64,000 bases of DNA. Origin: Streptomyces aureoverticillatus (lineage in GTDB: Bacteria; Actinomycetota; Actinomycetes; Streptomycetales; Streptomycetaceae). Numbering within the stretch: position 1 is the stretch's first letter; each line of letters starts with the position of its first letter. Shown in pieces: positions 1 through 9,133 of the stretch. The stretch lies in NCBI RefSeq assembly GCF_014649395.1, contig NZ_BMSY01000003.1:682001-746000 (forward strand). Direction: 5' to 3'. A program made the translations under genes and the position numbers. The notes beneath the pieces were generated by a model. It saw only the letters and a list, made by a program, of their open reading frames with translations. It was not told where the DNA came from and searched no databases.

Positions 1-241
1 AGTCCCCGAAGTCCGTGACCTGCGGGGCGGACCGCGCGGTCGACTCGCCGTAGCCGCGCAGGTCGAAGGTGATCACCCGGTGCGTCCCGGCGAACGCGGC
101 GACCTGCGGGTCCCAGAGGGAGCGGTCGAAGGGGTGGCCGTGGACGAGGACCAGGGGGACGTCCTGGTCCTGGTTCTCGTCGGGGCCGGGGTGGTCGTCG
201 TAGGAGAGGTGGACTCCGTTGCTGAGCTGAGCAGTTGGCAT
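1..241 (-). CDS. alpha/beta hydrolase (5' part, runs off left edge)
   Basis: The first 80 or so residues of an alpha/beta-fold hydrolase are present; the C-terminal part lies outside the window. The start is the ATG at 239-241, followed by a short polar N-terminus and then the oxyanion-hole motif VHGHPFDRSLW and the strand motif VITFDLRGYGES, both typical of this fold. The nucleophile elbow and catalytic His are not in the window, so the substrate cannot be judged. It lies 20 bp downstream of another minus-strand alpha/beta hydrolase and is probably co-transcribed with it. Confidence 0.8.
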   Translation of the reverse strand, partial: MPTAQLSNGVHLSYDDHPGPDENQDQDVPLVLVHGHPFDRSLWDPQVAAFAGTHRVITFDLRGYGESTARSAPQVTDFGD

Positions 242-261
242 GGAGCCAGGCTATGTGGCCG

Positions 262-1185
262 TCAGCGCTTCAGGAGTTCCCGCAGTGCCGCCGTGACCTC
301 GTCCGGCGCCTCCTCCGCCATGAAGTGGCCGCACGACACCGTGCGGTGCGTGAGGTCCGGGGCCCAGCGGCGCCACAGTTCCTCCGCGTCGAAGCCGAGC
401 GCCGCGCCCCAGTCCTGCTGGAGGACCGTGACCGGCATCCGCAGGGCGTTCCCCGCCAGCCGGTCCTCCGTGTCGTGCTCGACGTCCACGAAGGCCGACG
501 CCCGGTAGTCCGCGACGATGGACGGGACCGCCTCGCGGCACGCCCGCAGGTACGCGGCCCGGACGTCGGCGGGCATGGCCTCCGGCGACCGGGACCACAG
601 GTCGAGGAAGTGGCCGAAGAACGCGTCCGGGTCCGCCGAGATCATCCGCTCCGGCAGGCCGGGCGGCTGCGCCATCAGGTAGAGGTGGAAGCCGACCGCC
701 GCCGTCGTGCCGCGCATGACGTCCCACATGTCCAGGGTCGGCAGGACGTCCAGGGACGCCAGGTGGGTGACGGCGTCCGGGTGGTCCAGGCCCGCGCGGA
801 TCGCGACCAGCGCGCCCCGGTCGTGGCCCGCGAGCGCGAACCGCTCGTGCCCGAGGGCGCGGGCCAGGGCCACCACGTCGGCGGCCATGGTCCGCTTGGC
901 GTACGTCTGCCCGTCCGCCGTCTCCGCCGGCTTTCCGCTCGCCCCGTAACCGCGCAGGTCCGGGCAGATCACGTGGTGGTCGGCGGCGAGGTCCGCGGCC
1001 ACGTGGCGCCACATGAGGTGGGTCTGCGGGAAGCCGTGCAGGAGCACGACGGGGGTGGCGGACGGGTCGCCCCCGACGGCGGCGTTCAGGTGGACGCCGC
1101 CGTCGGCGACGGGGAGGTGGTGGTAGGTGAAGCCTTCGATGCGGGGTTCGTCGCGGGAGCCGGCCAGGGGTTCGTTCGATGTCAT
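262..1185 (-). CDS. alpha/beta hydrolase, haloacetate dehalogenase / epoxide hydrolase type
   Basis: A complete 307-residue soluble hydrolase. Seen: oxyanion motif LLHGFPQTHLMW, CPDLRGYGASGKP, nucleophile elbow GHDRG with Asp (about residue 122) instead of Ser, and a late GHFMAEE supplying the catalytic His. An Asp nucleophile in GHDRG is characteristic of haloalkane/haloacetate dehalogenases and epoxide hydrolases, so C-halogen or epoxide cleavage through an Asp-ester is inferred; the actual substrate is unknown. The frame is open far upstream, but the ATG at 1183-1185 gives the conserved length; the upstream extension is antisense to the neighbouring regulator. It is divergent from the SARP-type regulator at 1263, with 77 bp between the two starts. 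Confidence 0.88.
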   Translation of the reverse strand: MTSNEPLAGSRDEPRIEGFTYHHLPVADGGVHLNAAVGGDPSATPVVLLHGFPQTHLMWRHVAADLAADHHVICPDLRGYGASGKPAETADGQTYAKRTMAADVVALARALGHERFALAGHDRGALVAIRAGLDHPDAVTHLASLDVLPTLDMWDVMRGTTAAVGFHLYLMAQPPGLPERMISADPDAFFGHFLDLWSRSPEAMPADVRAAYLRACREAVPSIVADYRASAFVDVEHDTEDRLAGNALRMPVTVLQQDWGAALGFDAEELWRRWAPDLTHRTVSCGHFMAEEAPDEVTAALRELLKR

Positions 1186-1205
1186 GTGTTCAGCCTGCGG
1201 GCTGC

Positions 1206-1234
1206 GGATCAGCAATGGATCAGTGACGGGTCCG
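1206..1234. promoter_or_regulatory. 11-bp-period direct repeats upstream of SARP-type gene
   Basis: Heptamer GGATCAG occurs perfectly at 1206-1212 and 1217-1223, and a degenerate copy GGGTCCG lies at 1228-1234, giving exactly 11-bp spacing. SARP regulators are known to bind heptameric direct repeats at 11-bp intervals, so this is a plausible operator in the 77-bp divergent promoter region. Binding is inferred. Confidence 0.45.
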
Positions 1235-1262
1235 TGCAGGTGAGGGGAGGTACGTTGAGGTC

Positions 1263-4200
1263 GTGCCTTCCGTGACGTTTCAGGTGCTCGGGCCCCTCGC
1301 CGCGTACGACGGCGGCGGACGGCCCCTGGACCTGAAGGGGCCCCGGCACCGGGCCGTCCTCGCCCGGCTCCTGATCGCCCGCCGCCGCACCGTCCCGGTG
1401 TCCCGGCTCGTCGACGACCTCTGGGAGGACCCGCCGCCCACAGCCGTCGGAACGATCCGGACGTTCGTCGGCGACCTGCGGAAGGCCCTGGAGCCGGAAC
1501 GCCCGCGGCGGGCACCCGCGCGGCTCCTCGTGACGTCGGGGCCGGGGTACGCGCTGCTCGCGGAGGACGGGGCGGTGGACGCGTGGCGGTTCGAGGGAGT
1601 GGTGGGGGCGGCTGCGGGGGTGTCCGCTGGGGCCGCCGAGGCCGCCGGGGCCGATCTGGCGCTGCTCGACGACGCGCTCGCCTCCTGGCGGGGGCCCGCC
1701 TACGCCGAGTGGGCCGACCAGGACTGGGCGCGGGCGGAGGCGGCGCGCCTCGACGAGCTGCGGCTGCTCGCCGTGGAACGCCGGGCGGAGGCGGCGCTCG
1801 CGCTCGGGCGGGCGGCGGAGGCCGTCCTCGACCTGGAGCCCCACGTCGACCGGCACCCCTGGCGCGAGGACGCGTGGGGGCTGCTCGCCGTCGCCCTCTA
1901 CCGGGCGGGCAGGCAGGGCGACGCCCTCGCCGCACTGCGACGGGCACGGGAGCGGTTGGCCGGGGAGCTGGGGGTGGAGCCGGGGGAGCGGCTGCGGCGG
2001 CTGGAGGGGGAGATTCTGGCTCAGGGGGTGGGGTTGGCGGGCCCGGGCCCGGGCGTGGGTGGCGCGGTGACGCTTGAGGGTCCCGCTCGGCGGGCGGAGC
2101 CTGTGTCGGATTCGGATTCGGATTCGGATTCGGATGACGTGGTGGCGGGGGCTTCGGAGGAGGGTGTCGTCCCTGTGGGCCGGGGGCGCGTGCTGGTCGG
2201 GCGGGAACGGGAGTCCGCCGACCTGGACGCCGCGGCGCGGGCCGCCCTGCGGGACGGGCGGCTCACCCTCGCGCTGGTCTCCGGCGAGGCGGGCGTGGGC
2301 AAGACGGCCCTCGTCCGGGACCTGACGGACCGCCTGGAGGCGGAGGGGTGGACGGCGGCGTGGGGGCGGGCCCCGGAGCAGGGCGGAGTGCCTGCGGGGT
2401 GGGTTTGGGCGGAGGTGTTGGAGGGGCTGGGGGTGGTCGGTGCGACGCCGTCGGGGAGCGGCGGGGCCGGGGGCGCCGGGGATGCCGGGGATGCCGGGGG
2501 TCAGGATGTGTCCGGCGCCCGTTTTCGGTGGCACCGGTGGGTGGGGGACCGGATCGTGGGCGCCGCCGACCGGGGGCGGCCCCTGCTGCTCGTACTCGAC
2601 GATGTGCAGTGGGCGGGCGCCGAGACCCTGGAACTGCTCGCCGCGCTGGTGGACCGGCCTGTCGAGCGGCCCGTACTCGTCGTGGGAACGTACCGGGACG
2701 ACGTCGACATGCCGCCCTGGCTGGGGGAGTTCCTTGGCCGGTCGGCGCGCGCCGAGCCCCTGCGGGTGCGGCTCGGCGGGCTGGCGGAGGAGGCGGTCGG
2801 CGAGCTGGTACGGGCCGTGGCCCAGCGCCCCGTGACCGCCGGGACCGCCCGCGCGGTGCGGCAGCGCAGCGGCGGCAACCCCTTCTTCGTGCGCGAGATC
2901 GCCCGCCTGTACGCGGCCGACGGCGCGGCCGCGCTGTCCCAAGTCCCCGTCGGCGTACAGGACATCGTCCGCCGCCGCCTGGCCGCTCTGCCGCGGGAGA
3001 CCCGGGCGGTGCTGCGGCGGGCGGCGGTCGTCGGGTCCGTCGTCGACCTGGACGCGCTGGTCGCGCTGGTGGGGGACGAGGACGCGGTGCTGGACGCGGT
3101 GGAGGCGGGGGGTGGGGCGGGGTTCTTGGCGGTGGGCCGGGCTGGGTTGCCGGACGGGGGTGCGCCGTCCGGCCGACCGGGGCCGTCGGACGGGCGGGCG
3201 CCGTCCGGCCTGCCCGGCCCGTCCGGCCGACCTGACCTCGGCCGACCCGGCCCCGGCCAACTCGGCCCCGGCCAACTCGGCCCCGGCCAACTCGGCCCCG
3301 GCCGACCCGCTCCCACTCAACCCGGTCCCGAACACGTCGAGTTCGCGCACGACCTCGTCCACGAGACCCTGTACGGCGACCTCTCCGCACCCCGCCGCGC
3401 CCGCCTGCACGCCGCCGTCGGCGAGATCCTGGAGCGGCTGCGGCCCGACGCCGTCGAAGCGATCGCACACCACCTGCTCAGCGCCGGTACCCGCGCCCCG
3501 GCCGCCCGCACCACCGACTTCGCCGCCCGTGCCGCCCGGCGCGCCGAGGCGAGGGGTGCGCCGCACGAGGCGGCGCGGCTCTGGGGTGCGGCGCTCGACG
3601 CGTATGACCGGGGCGGGGCCGAGGCGTACGACCGGGGCGGGGCCGTCGCGTACGACGAGACCGGAGCCGTCGCGTACGACGAGGCCGGAGCCGTCGCGTA
3701 CGACGCTGCCCACGCCGACCCGGAGCGGGAGCGGCCCGCGCGCGGCGCTCCCGACCTCGACCGGCCCGCCGCACGCGCCCGTACCCGCGCACGCCTCACC
3801 CTCCTCATGGGGCTCGTACGGAACCTCGCCGTCACCGGCGCGCTCGCCGAGGCCCGCCGGTACCGCGCCGACGCGCTCGTCGCCGCCGAGGCCACCGGCG
3901 ACCCCGAGCTGACCGCCCGCGTCATCGGCGCCTTCGACGTACCCGGCATCTGGGCCCGCAACGACGACGAGGCCCTCTCCCGGCGCATCGTCGCGGCGGC
4001 CCTGCGCACCCTCGACGCCCTTCCGGACGACGGGAGTCCGGGGCGCCGTGCCGTGCGGTGCCGCCTGCTCAGCACGGTGGCGATGGAGACGCGGGGGTCG
4101 CGTACGGGGCTCGGGGCGGAGGCCGCCCGGGAGGCGGAGGCGCTGGCGCGGGAGGCGGTGGAGGAGGCGTCGGGGGAGGGACCGGAAGAGGCACCGGAAG

Positions 4201-5276
4201 AGGCACCGGCGTGGGGCGAAGGGGGCGCGGGCGGCGAGGAAGCCACGGGCAGTGCGGGAGGCGCACGCAGTGCGGGGGGCACGGGCAGTGCGGGAGGCGC
4301 GCGCAGTGCGGGGGGCACGGGCAGTGCGGGAGGCGCGGGCAGTGCGGGAGGCGCGCGCAGTGCGGGGGGCGCGGGCAGTGCGGGAGGCACGGGCAGTACG
4401 GGTGGCGCAGGCACCGCGGGCGGCGCAGGCACCGCGGGCAGCGCGAGCACCGCGGGCGGCGCCGCCGCGCTGCTCGCCTTCGCCCTCAACGGGCGGTACC
4501 TGCACACCTTCCACCGTGCCGGGCTCGCCCCCGAACGCGCCCGCATCGGCGCCGAGTTGACGGCCCTCGCCGCCCGCCACGGGCTCCTCACCTTCGAAGT
4601 CCTCGGCCACCTGATGCTGCTCCAGGCCCACTCCGCGCTCGCGGAGTTCGACCGCGCGGACGGGCACGCCGCCGCCGTCGACCGGCTCGCCGAGCGGCAC
4701 GGGCTGCCCCTGGTGGGGGTGTTCACGCAGTGGTACGGGGCGCTGCGCGCGGCGGTCGCGGGGCGGGTGGCGGAGGCGGAGACGGCGAGCCGGGCGGCGG
4801 CGGAGCGGATGCGGGGGAGCGGGATGTCCGGGATGGACGGGCTGCTGGAGCTGGCCTTGGGGTGCCTGGCGGTGCAGAGCGGCGACGCGGACGGCGGCGA
4901 AGGGGACAGCGGCGGGAGCCCCGACCCGGGGGAGGCCGTGCCCCGGGACCAACTGCTGGAGGCACGGCTGTGCCTGCGAGCCAGGTCGGCACTACGCGGC
5001 ACCGACGTCCCGCGAGACGTACTCGACTCCCTCTACCGAGAGCTGCTGCCCGCCGCCGGCGAGTTGGCCGGCGCCGGAACCGGAGCACTGACCCTCGAAC
5101 CCGTGGCCCTGTACCTGGGCGACCTGGCCCTGGCCCTCGGCCGCCCGGCCCTCGCGGCGACGCACTACCACCAGGCACTCACCCTCGCCGAACAGGCCGG
5201 AGCCCCCCACTGGCAAGCCACCCTGCTCCGCCGCTCCGCGGCGGGATTCCCCGGCGATGCGAGGATGCCCCCGTGA
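1263..5276 (+). CDS. SARP-type BTAD regulator with AAA ATPase domain, 1337 aa
   Basis: Large transcriptional activator. The N-terminus (about 1-95) is an OmpR-like winged helix (FQVLGPLAAYDG, LLIARRRTVPVSRLVDDLW) followed by a bacterial transcriptional activation domain to about residue 250. An AAA/NTPase module follows, with Walker A GEAGVGKT near residue 340 and Walker B LLLVLDDVQWAG near 440, then FAHDLVHETLY, typical of AAA_16 STAND regulators, and a TPR-like helical C-terminus. GTG start with GAGG just upstream. Several low-complexity in-frame repeats lie between domains: SDSDSDSDSD near 285, GPGQL units near 660, AYD units near 780 and SAGG units near 1000-1060. The target is unknown; the 11-bp direct repeats upstream suggest autoregulation or regulation by a paralogue. 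Confidence 0.88.
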   Translation: MPSVTFQVLGPLAAYDGGGRPLDLKGPRHRAVLARLLIARRRTVPVSRLVDDLWEDPPPTAVGTIRTFVGDLRKALEPERPRRAPARLLVTSGPGYALLAEDGAVDAWRFEGVVGAAAGVSAGAAEAAGADLALLDDALASWRGPAYAEWADQDWARAEAARLDELRLLAVERRAEAALALGRAAEAVLDLEPHVDRHPWREDAWGLLAVALYRAGRQGDALAALRRARERLAGELGVEPGERLRRLEGEILAQGVGLAGPGPGVGGAVTLEGPARRAEPVSDSDSDSDSDDVVAGASEEGVVPVGRGRVLVGRERESADLDAAARAALRDGRLTLALVSGEAGVGKTALVRDLTDRLEAEGWTAAWGRAPEQGGVPAGWVWAEVLEGLGVVGATPSGSGGAGGAGDAGDAGGQDVSGARFRWHRWVGDRIVGAADRGRPLLLVLDDVQWAGAETLELLAALVDRPVERPVLVVGTYRDDVDMPPWLGEFLGRSARAEPLRVRLGGLAEEAVGELVRAVAQRPVTAGTARAVRQRSGGNPFFVREIARLYAADGAAALSQVPVGVQDIVRRRLAALPRETRAVLRRAAVVGSVVDLDALVALVGDEDAVLDAVEAGGGAGFLAVGRAGLPDGGAPSGRPGPSDGRAPSGLPGPSGRPDLGRPGPGQLGPGQLGPGQLGPGRPAPTQPGPEHVEFAHDLVHETLYGDLSAPRRARLHAAVGEILERLRPDAVEAIAHHLLSAGTRAPAARTTDFAARAARRAEARGAPHEAARLWGAALDAYDRGGAEAYDRGGAVAYDETGAVAYDEAGAVAYDAAHADPERERPARGAPDLDRPAARARTRARLTLLMGLVRNLAVTGALAEARRYRADALVAAEATGDPELTARVIGAFDVPGIWARNDDEALSRRIVAAALRTLDALPDDGSPGRRAVRCRLLSTVAMETRGSRTGLGAEAAREAEALAREAVEEASGEGPEEAPEEAPAWGEGGAGGEEATGSAGGARSAGGTGSAGGARSAGGTGSAGGAGSAGGARSAGGAGSAGGTGSTGGAGTAGGAGTAGSASTAGGAAALLAFALNGRYLHTFHRAGLAPERARIGAELTALAARHGLLTFEVLGHLMLLQAHSALAEFDRADGHAAAVDRLAERHGLPLVGVFTQWYGALRAAVAGRVAEAETASRAAAERMRGSGMSGMDGLLELALGCLAVQSGDADGGEGDSGGSPDPGEAVPRDQLLEARLCLRARSALRGTDVPRDVLDSLYRELLPAAGELAGAGTGALTLEPVALYLGDLALALGRPALAATHYHQALTLAEQAGAPHWQATLLRRSAAGFPGDARMPP
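3251..3301 (+). repeat. 15-bp in-frame tandem repeat
   Basis: The unit ccaactcggccccgg is repeated three times without mismatch plus partial flanks. It encodes Gly-Pro-Gly-Gln-Leu units in the linker between the ATPase and helical regions of the SARP-type protein. Because the unit is a multiple of three, copy-number change would keep the frame. Confidence 0.85.
4245..4460 (+). repeat. degenerate 15-bp tandem repeat coding for SAGG pentapeptides
   Basis: About fourteen 15-bp units encode (G/R)SAGG(A/T)-type pentapeptides within the C-terminal half of the SARP-type protein. The array interrupts otherwise TPR-like sequence, so it is probably a flexible insertion. Confidence 0.8.
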
Positions 5277-5311
5277 CCGACGCCGGGACGCCCCGGTAAC
5301 CGCGAGAGCCG

Positions 5312-6016
5312 TCAGAAGTCGTAGGGCTTCGCCGTGTTCCAGTTGGTGACGTCGGCGTTGGTCCAGGTGAACTTCGACGGGACGCCCTTGGCGTCGAAGG
5401 CCTCCGTTCCGGCGCCGGGGCCGGCGTCGCCCGTGTGGTCCTGCATGGCGATGCTGAGGTTCGACGAGGTGTGCGTCTTCGCGCTGTCGGTGAAGAGGTT
5501 CACGGCCGCGTAGACCTTGCCGCCGGGCTTCACCACGAGGGCCTTGCCGCCGCCCGGGGCGTCCTTGCCCGAGTGCGGCAGGACGCCCATGGTGTCGCCG
5601 AGCATGACTGACGGGTACGACGTGACGTAGCAGGGCTTGGAGTCGGCGTTCGTGGCGGTGATCAGCAGGTGCTCGCCGCGCTGCTTCGCGAAGCGGTGCA
5701 GTACGGAGTACGACATCTCCTGGCCGTCGCAGGCCCGGACCCCGGCGGCGGAGGCCTTCGCGCCCTTGCTTCCGGTGGTGGCTTCCTCGCCCCCGTGGAC
5801 GGTGGACGTCCTGCCCGCGCCCGCGGCCGAGCCCTTGCCGGCGCTGACCGTCGAGCCCTTGGCGGAGTCGGCGGAGCCGGAGGACTTGGCGGAGCCCGCG
5901 CCGCCGGACGTGCCCGCGCCGCTGTTGTCGTCCGAGCTGCCGCAGGCGGTCAGGGCGAGGCCGAGTGCGGCGGTGGTGGCGGCGAGTGCGGCGGCGCGGA
6001 TCCGGGACGTGCGCAT
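5312..6016 (-). CDS. DUF4232-type secreted lipoprotein
   Basis: A 234-residue protein with a signal peptide: Arg-rich n-region, Ala/Leu h-region and lipobox LTAC (Cys near residue 25), predicting export and lipid attachment. A Ser/Gly/Ala-rich linker to about residue 90 is followed by a DUF4232-like beta domain with paired cysteines (ACDGQ and KPCYV). The ATG at 6014-6016 is chosen because it directly precedes the signal peptide; the frame is open further upstream. The molecular role is not known. It is convergent with the preceding regulator and separated from it by 35 bp. Confidence 0.85.
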   Translation of the reverse strand: MRTSRIRAAALAATTAALGLALTACGSSDDNSGAGTSGGAGSAKSSGSADSAKGSTVSAGKGSAAGAGRTSTVHGGEEATTGSKGAKASAAGVRACDGQEMSYSVLHRFAKQRGEHLLITATNADSKPCYVTSYPSVMLGDTMGVLPHSGKDAPGGGKALVVKPGGKVYAAVNLFTDSAKTHTSSNLSIAMQDHTGDAGPGAGTEAFDAKGVPSKFTWTNADVTNWNTAKPYDF

Positions 6017-6127
6017 TGGTGTTCCCCCTGCGGTGCGGTGCGGTGGTGTGTCGTGGCGGTCGTTCCGCCGTGGGACCAGCCTGGACGCACCCGCTGCCGT
6101 CCCGCTCACGCGCCACTGCCGTCCCGC

Positions 6128-8953
6128 TCACGTCGCCCCGGGAGCCCCCTCCGCCGCCGCCATCCGCCCCACCGCCGCCGCGTGCCGCTCCCGGAACCCC
6201 TCGTCGCCCGACACCCGCAGCAGCGCCCCCAGCGCCCGTACCGCGCCCTCGTCGAAGCCCGTCGTCTCCGCCTCGCGCGCCGCGTGGTCGAGGCGGCGGA
6301 TGCCCTCCGGCTCGTCGCCGAGGCCGAGCAGAGCCTCGCCGGTCGCCACGGTGAGCAGGACACGGGCGGCGCTCGGGGTGTCCGCCGGTTCCTGGGCGGT
6401 CAGGGTCAGTGCCTCGGTCGCCGCGTCGAGTGCCGACTGCCAGTCCCGGGCGGCGAGTCGGTGGCGCGCCAGGTGGTGCAGGGCAAGGCGTTCGGTGTGG
6501 CCGTCGCCGACGCCGCGGGCCAGTTCCGCCGCGCGTACGCAGCCGTGCACCGCCTCCTCCGTGTCGCCGAGCGCCGCCTGCGCCAGCGACAGGTTGACCA
6601 GCGCCGTGGCCTCCCCGCGCGGATCGCCCGCCCGCGCCGCCAGCGGCACCGCCGCCTCCAGGGACGCCAGGGCCTCGGCCGTGCGGCCCTCCTCGGTCAG
6701 CACCCAGCCGAGCAACGCGAGCACCCGCGCCTCGGCGTACGCGTCACCGCAGGCCCGCGTCGCGCGCAGCGCCGTCTCCAGGAGCGGCACCCAGCCGTCC
6801 CGGACCCGCCACACGATCAGCGGCCACAGCGCGAGCACGATCCGCCACGTCCGGTCGTGCAGCCCGGCCGCTGCCGCCGCTGCCGCCGCGAGCGCCAGGT
6901 CCTCCCGTTCGGCCGCGTACCAGTCCATGGCCGCCGTGCGGTCGCCGAACTCCCGTACCGCGCACGGCTCGCGGAAGTCGGCGGGGAGCGTGAAGCACGC
7001 CTCGTCGCCGGGCTCCGCCGCCCCCGCCGCGGCGAGCGCGGTGGCCACGCAGTGGTCGAGGACGCGCGGCAGCGCCTCGGGGTCGGCGTCCAGGCCGCGG
7101 GCGTAAAGACGGACCAGGTCGTGCGGGGTCCAGCGGTCCGGCGCGGTCCGTGTCAGCAGGTGCGCGGCGGTCATCCGGTCGAGCGCGGCCTCGGCGGCCG
7201 CCGGGTCCGTGCCCGCAAGGGCTGCCGCCGTGTACCGGTCCACATGGGTGCCGGGGTGGCGGCCGAGCTGCGCGAACTGGTGGCCGACGGCCGCGGGGAG
7301 CTGCCGCAGCGTCAGCCGCAGCGCCGCCCGCACTCCGGTGTCCTCCACGTCGAGCAGGACCGCACGCCGTGACTCGTCGGACAGTTCGGCGGCCATCGCG
7401 GCCAGCGTCCCCCGCGGCTGGTCCGCGAGGCGCGCCGCGACCACCCGCAGCGCCAGCGGCAGCCCGCCGCACAGCTCCGCGAGCCGCCGCGCGGCCACCG
7501 GCTCCGCGAGCACCCGCTCCTTGCCGAGCACCCCGGCGAGCAGCGCCGTGCCGTCGTCCGGTCCGAGGACGTCCACGGGCAGCGGCCGCGCCGCGTCGGT
7601 GGCGATCAGACCGCGCAGCCGGTACCGGCTCGTGACGACGGTGACACAGCGGGCCCCGCCCGGCAGCAACGGCCTGACCTGCTCGGATTCTCGTACGTTG
7701 TCCAGTACGAGGAGCAGTTGCCGCTCGGCGGCCAGGGAACGGAACAGCGCCGCCGCGCCGTTCGCCGACTCGGGTATCCGGCGTGGCGGCACCCCGAGCG
7801 CCAGCAGGAACTCGCGCAGCACGTCGAGCAGGGGAGGCTCGCCCGTGTCGGCGAAGCCGCGCAGATCGGCGTAGAGGCGGCCGTCGGGGAACGCCGCGCG
7901 GTTGCGGTGCGCCCACTGCACCACCAGCGCCGTCTTGCCGACGCCCGCGGGCCCGGTGACCAGACACACCGGAGCCTCGCCGGCCGCCGCCCGGGACAGC
8001 GCGGTGAACTCGGCCGCGCGGCCGTGGAAGCCGCGGGGGGCGCGGGGGAGGAGGTCGGCCGTCGGGGGGTGCGGGGGTGTCCGGTCCTGGGGGTGGGGGT
8101 GGGGGTTGGGGTGTGAGTGTGGGGCGGTGGGCGGCGCGGGGTGGCTCGCCGCGGGGGGAGCCGTCGGGGGAGCCGGCGCGGCCCCCGCCTGCTGCCCGGT
8201 CTCCTCCCCCTCGCCCTCCCCGCGCAGCGCGAGCGCGTACGCGTCCGCCAGCTCCGGCCCGGGGTCGAGGCCCAGCTCGTCCGCGAGCACCCGGCGCGTG
8301 CGATGGAACCAGTCCAGCGCCTCCGAGCGGCGGCCCGCCCGCCGGAGCGCCGTCACCAGCGCCGCCGAGAGCGACTCGCGCAGCGGGTGCGCCGACACCT
8401 CCGCGCGCAGCAGCGCCGCCGCCCGCGCGTGCTCGCCCAGCTGCCCGTAACCGGCCGCGAGGCGCTCCACCGACGCGAGCCTGGTCTCCTCCAGCGCCTG
8501 CGCCGCCGCCTGGAGGGCCGGTCCGGTGTGCACCCCGGTCAGCGCCGGGCCCTGCCACAGCGCCAGCGCCTCCTCGTACATCGCCACCGCGTCGGCCACC
8601 GTCCGCTGCCCGCGGGCCAGCGACACCAGCTCCTCGAAGCGGTGTGCGTCGAGCAGCGTCTCCGGCATGCGCAGCAGATACGCCGTGCCCCGCGTGACCA
8701 GCTCGACGCCGTACATCTCGGCGTCGGCGGCCACCAGCAGGGTGCGCAGCCGCGACACATGCCCCTGAATGACGCCGCGGGCCCGGGGCGGCGGCTCGTC
8801 GTCCCACAGGGCTTCCATCAACCGCTCTACGGGGACGGGGTAGTTGGGCCGCAGCAGCAGGGTGGCGAGCAGGCCCCGGCGCTTCGCGGGGCCGAGCGGC
8901 AGTTCACCGGCCTCGGTGGCGATGGACACGGCTCCGAGCAGCCGGAACTCCAC
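6128..8953 (-). CDS. AfsR/SARP family regulator with NB-ARC and TPR domains
   Basis: A 941-residue regulator. N-terminal winged helix (EFRLLGAVSI, LLLRPNYPVPVERLMEALW) and BTAD to about residue 245; a His/Pro-rich linker; NB-ARC ATPase with Walker A GPAGVGKT near 325, Walker B LLLVLDNV near 400 and the family motif VRPLLPGGARC; then TPR-like repeats to the end. The GTG at 8951-8953 is chosen because AGGAGG lies 10 nt upstream at 8964-8969 and the protein then begins exactly at the conserved winged-helix strand, although the frame is open to 9040. This architecture is that of AfsR, a phosphorylation-responsive regulator of secondary metabolism, but orthology cannot be claimed. Confidence 0.88.
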   Translation of the reverse strand: MEFRLLGAVSIATEAGELPLGPAKRRGLLATLLLRPNYPVPVERLMEALWDDEPPPRARGVIQGHVSRLRTLLVAADAEMYGVELVTRGTAYLLRMPETLLDAHRFEELVSLARGQRTVADAVAMYEEALALWQGPALTGVHTGPALQAAAQALEETRLASVERLAAGYGQLGEHARAAALLRAEVSAHPLRESLSAALVTALRRAGRRSEALDWFHRTRRVLADELGLDPGPELADAYALALRGEGEGEETGQQAGAAPAPPTAPPAASHPAPPTAPHSHPNPHPHPQDRTPPHPPTADLLPRAPRGFHGRAAEFTALSRAAAGEAPVCLVTGPAGVGKTALVVQWAHRNRAAFPDGRLYADLRGFADTGEPPLLDVLREFLLALGVPPRRIPESANGAAALFRSLAAERQLLLVLDNVRESEQVRPLLPGGARCVTVVTSRYRLRGLIATDAARPLPVDVLGPDDGTALLAGVLGKERVLAEPVAARRLAELCGGLPLALRVVAARLADQPRGTLAAMAAELSDESRRAVLLDVEDTGVRAALRLTLRQLPAAVGHQFAQLGRHPGTHVDRYTAAALAGTDPAAAEAALDRMTAAHLLTRTAPDRWTPHDLVRLYARGLDADPEALPRVLDHCVATALAAAGAAEPGDEACFTLPADFREPCAVREFGDRTAAMDWYAAEREDLALAAAAAAAAGLHDRTWRIVLALWPLIVWRVRDGWVPLLETALRATRACGDAYAEARVLALLGWVLTEEGRTAEALASLEAAVPLAARAGDPRGEATALVNLSLAQAALGDTEEAVHGCVRAAELARGVGDGHTERLALHHLARHRLAARDWQSALDAATEALTLTAQEPADTPSAARVLLTVATGEALLGLGDEPEGIRRLDHAAREAETTGFDEGAVRALGALLRVSGDEGFRERHAAAVGRMAAAEGAPGAT

Positions 8954-8987
8954 TGGACCTGTACCTCCTGAGGCGAAAGATCCCAGA

Positions 8988-9005
8988 GTAACCGGCGGGT
9001 AACGG
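8988..9005. promoter_or_regulatory. 11-bp-period direct repeat upstream of AfsR-like gene
   Basis: GTAACCG at 8988-8994 and GTAACGG at 8999-9005 are spaced exactly 11 bp apart, 35-52 nt upstream of the minus-strand AfsR-like start and within the 180-bp divergent region shared with the response regulator. A third unit is at best degenerate. Resembles SARP half-sites; function inferred. Confidence 0.35.
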
Positions 9006-9133
9006 CGGATCGGCGGCGCCGTCGGGGCCGTGGTGAGCACCCCCGCCGGGGGCGGTCCCGCGAGTTATGTGAATCCTGTCAGGGCCGCTCCGTGGCGGTC
9101 GTGGACCGCCGAGGTCCACTTATGCTCGGGCGC

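Noticed and set aside
1209..4952. 1247-codon minus-strand open frame
   Set aside because: Antisense to the SARP-type gene; Arg/Pro/Ala-rich with no domain, a product of GC-rich codon bias.
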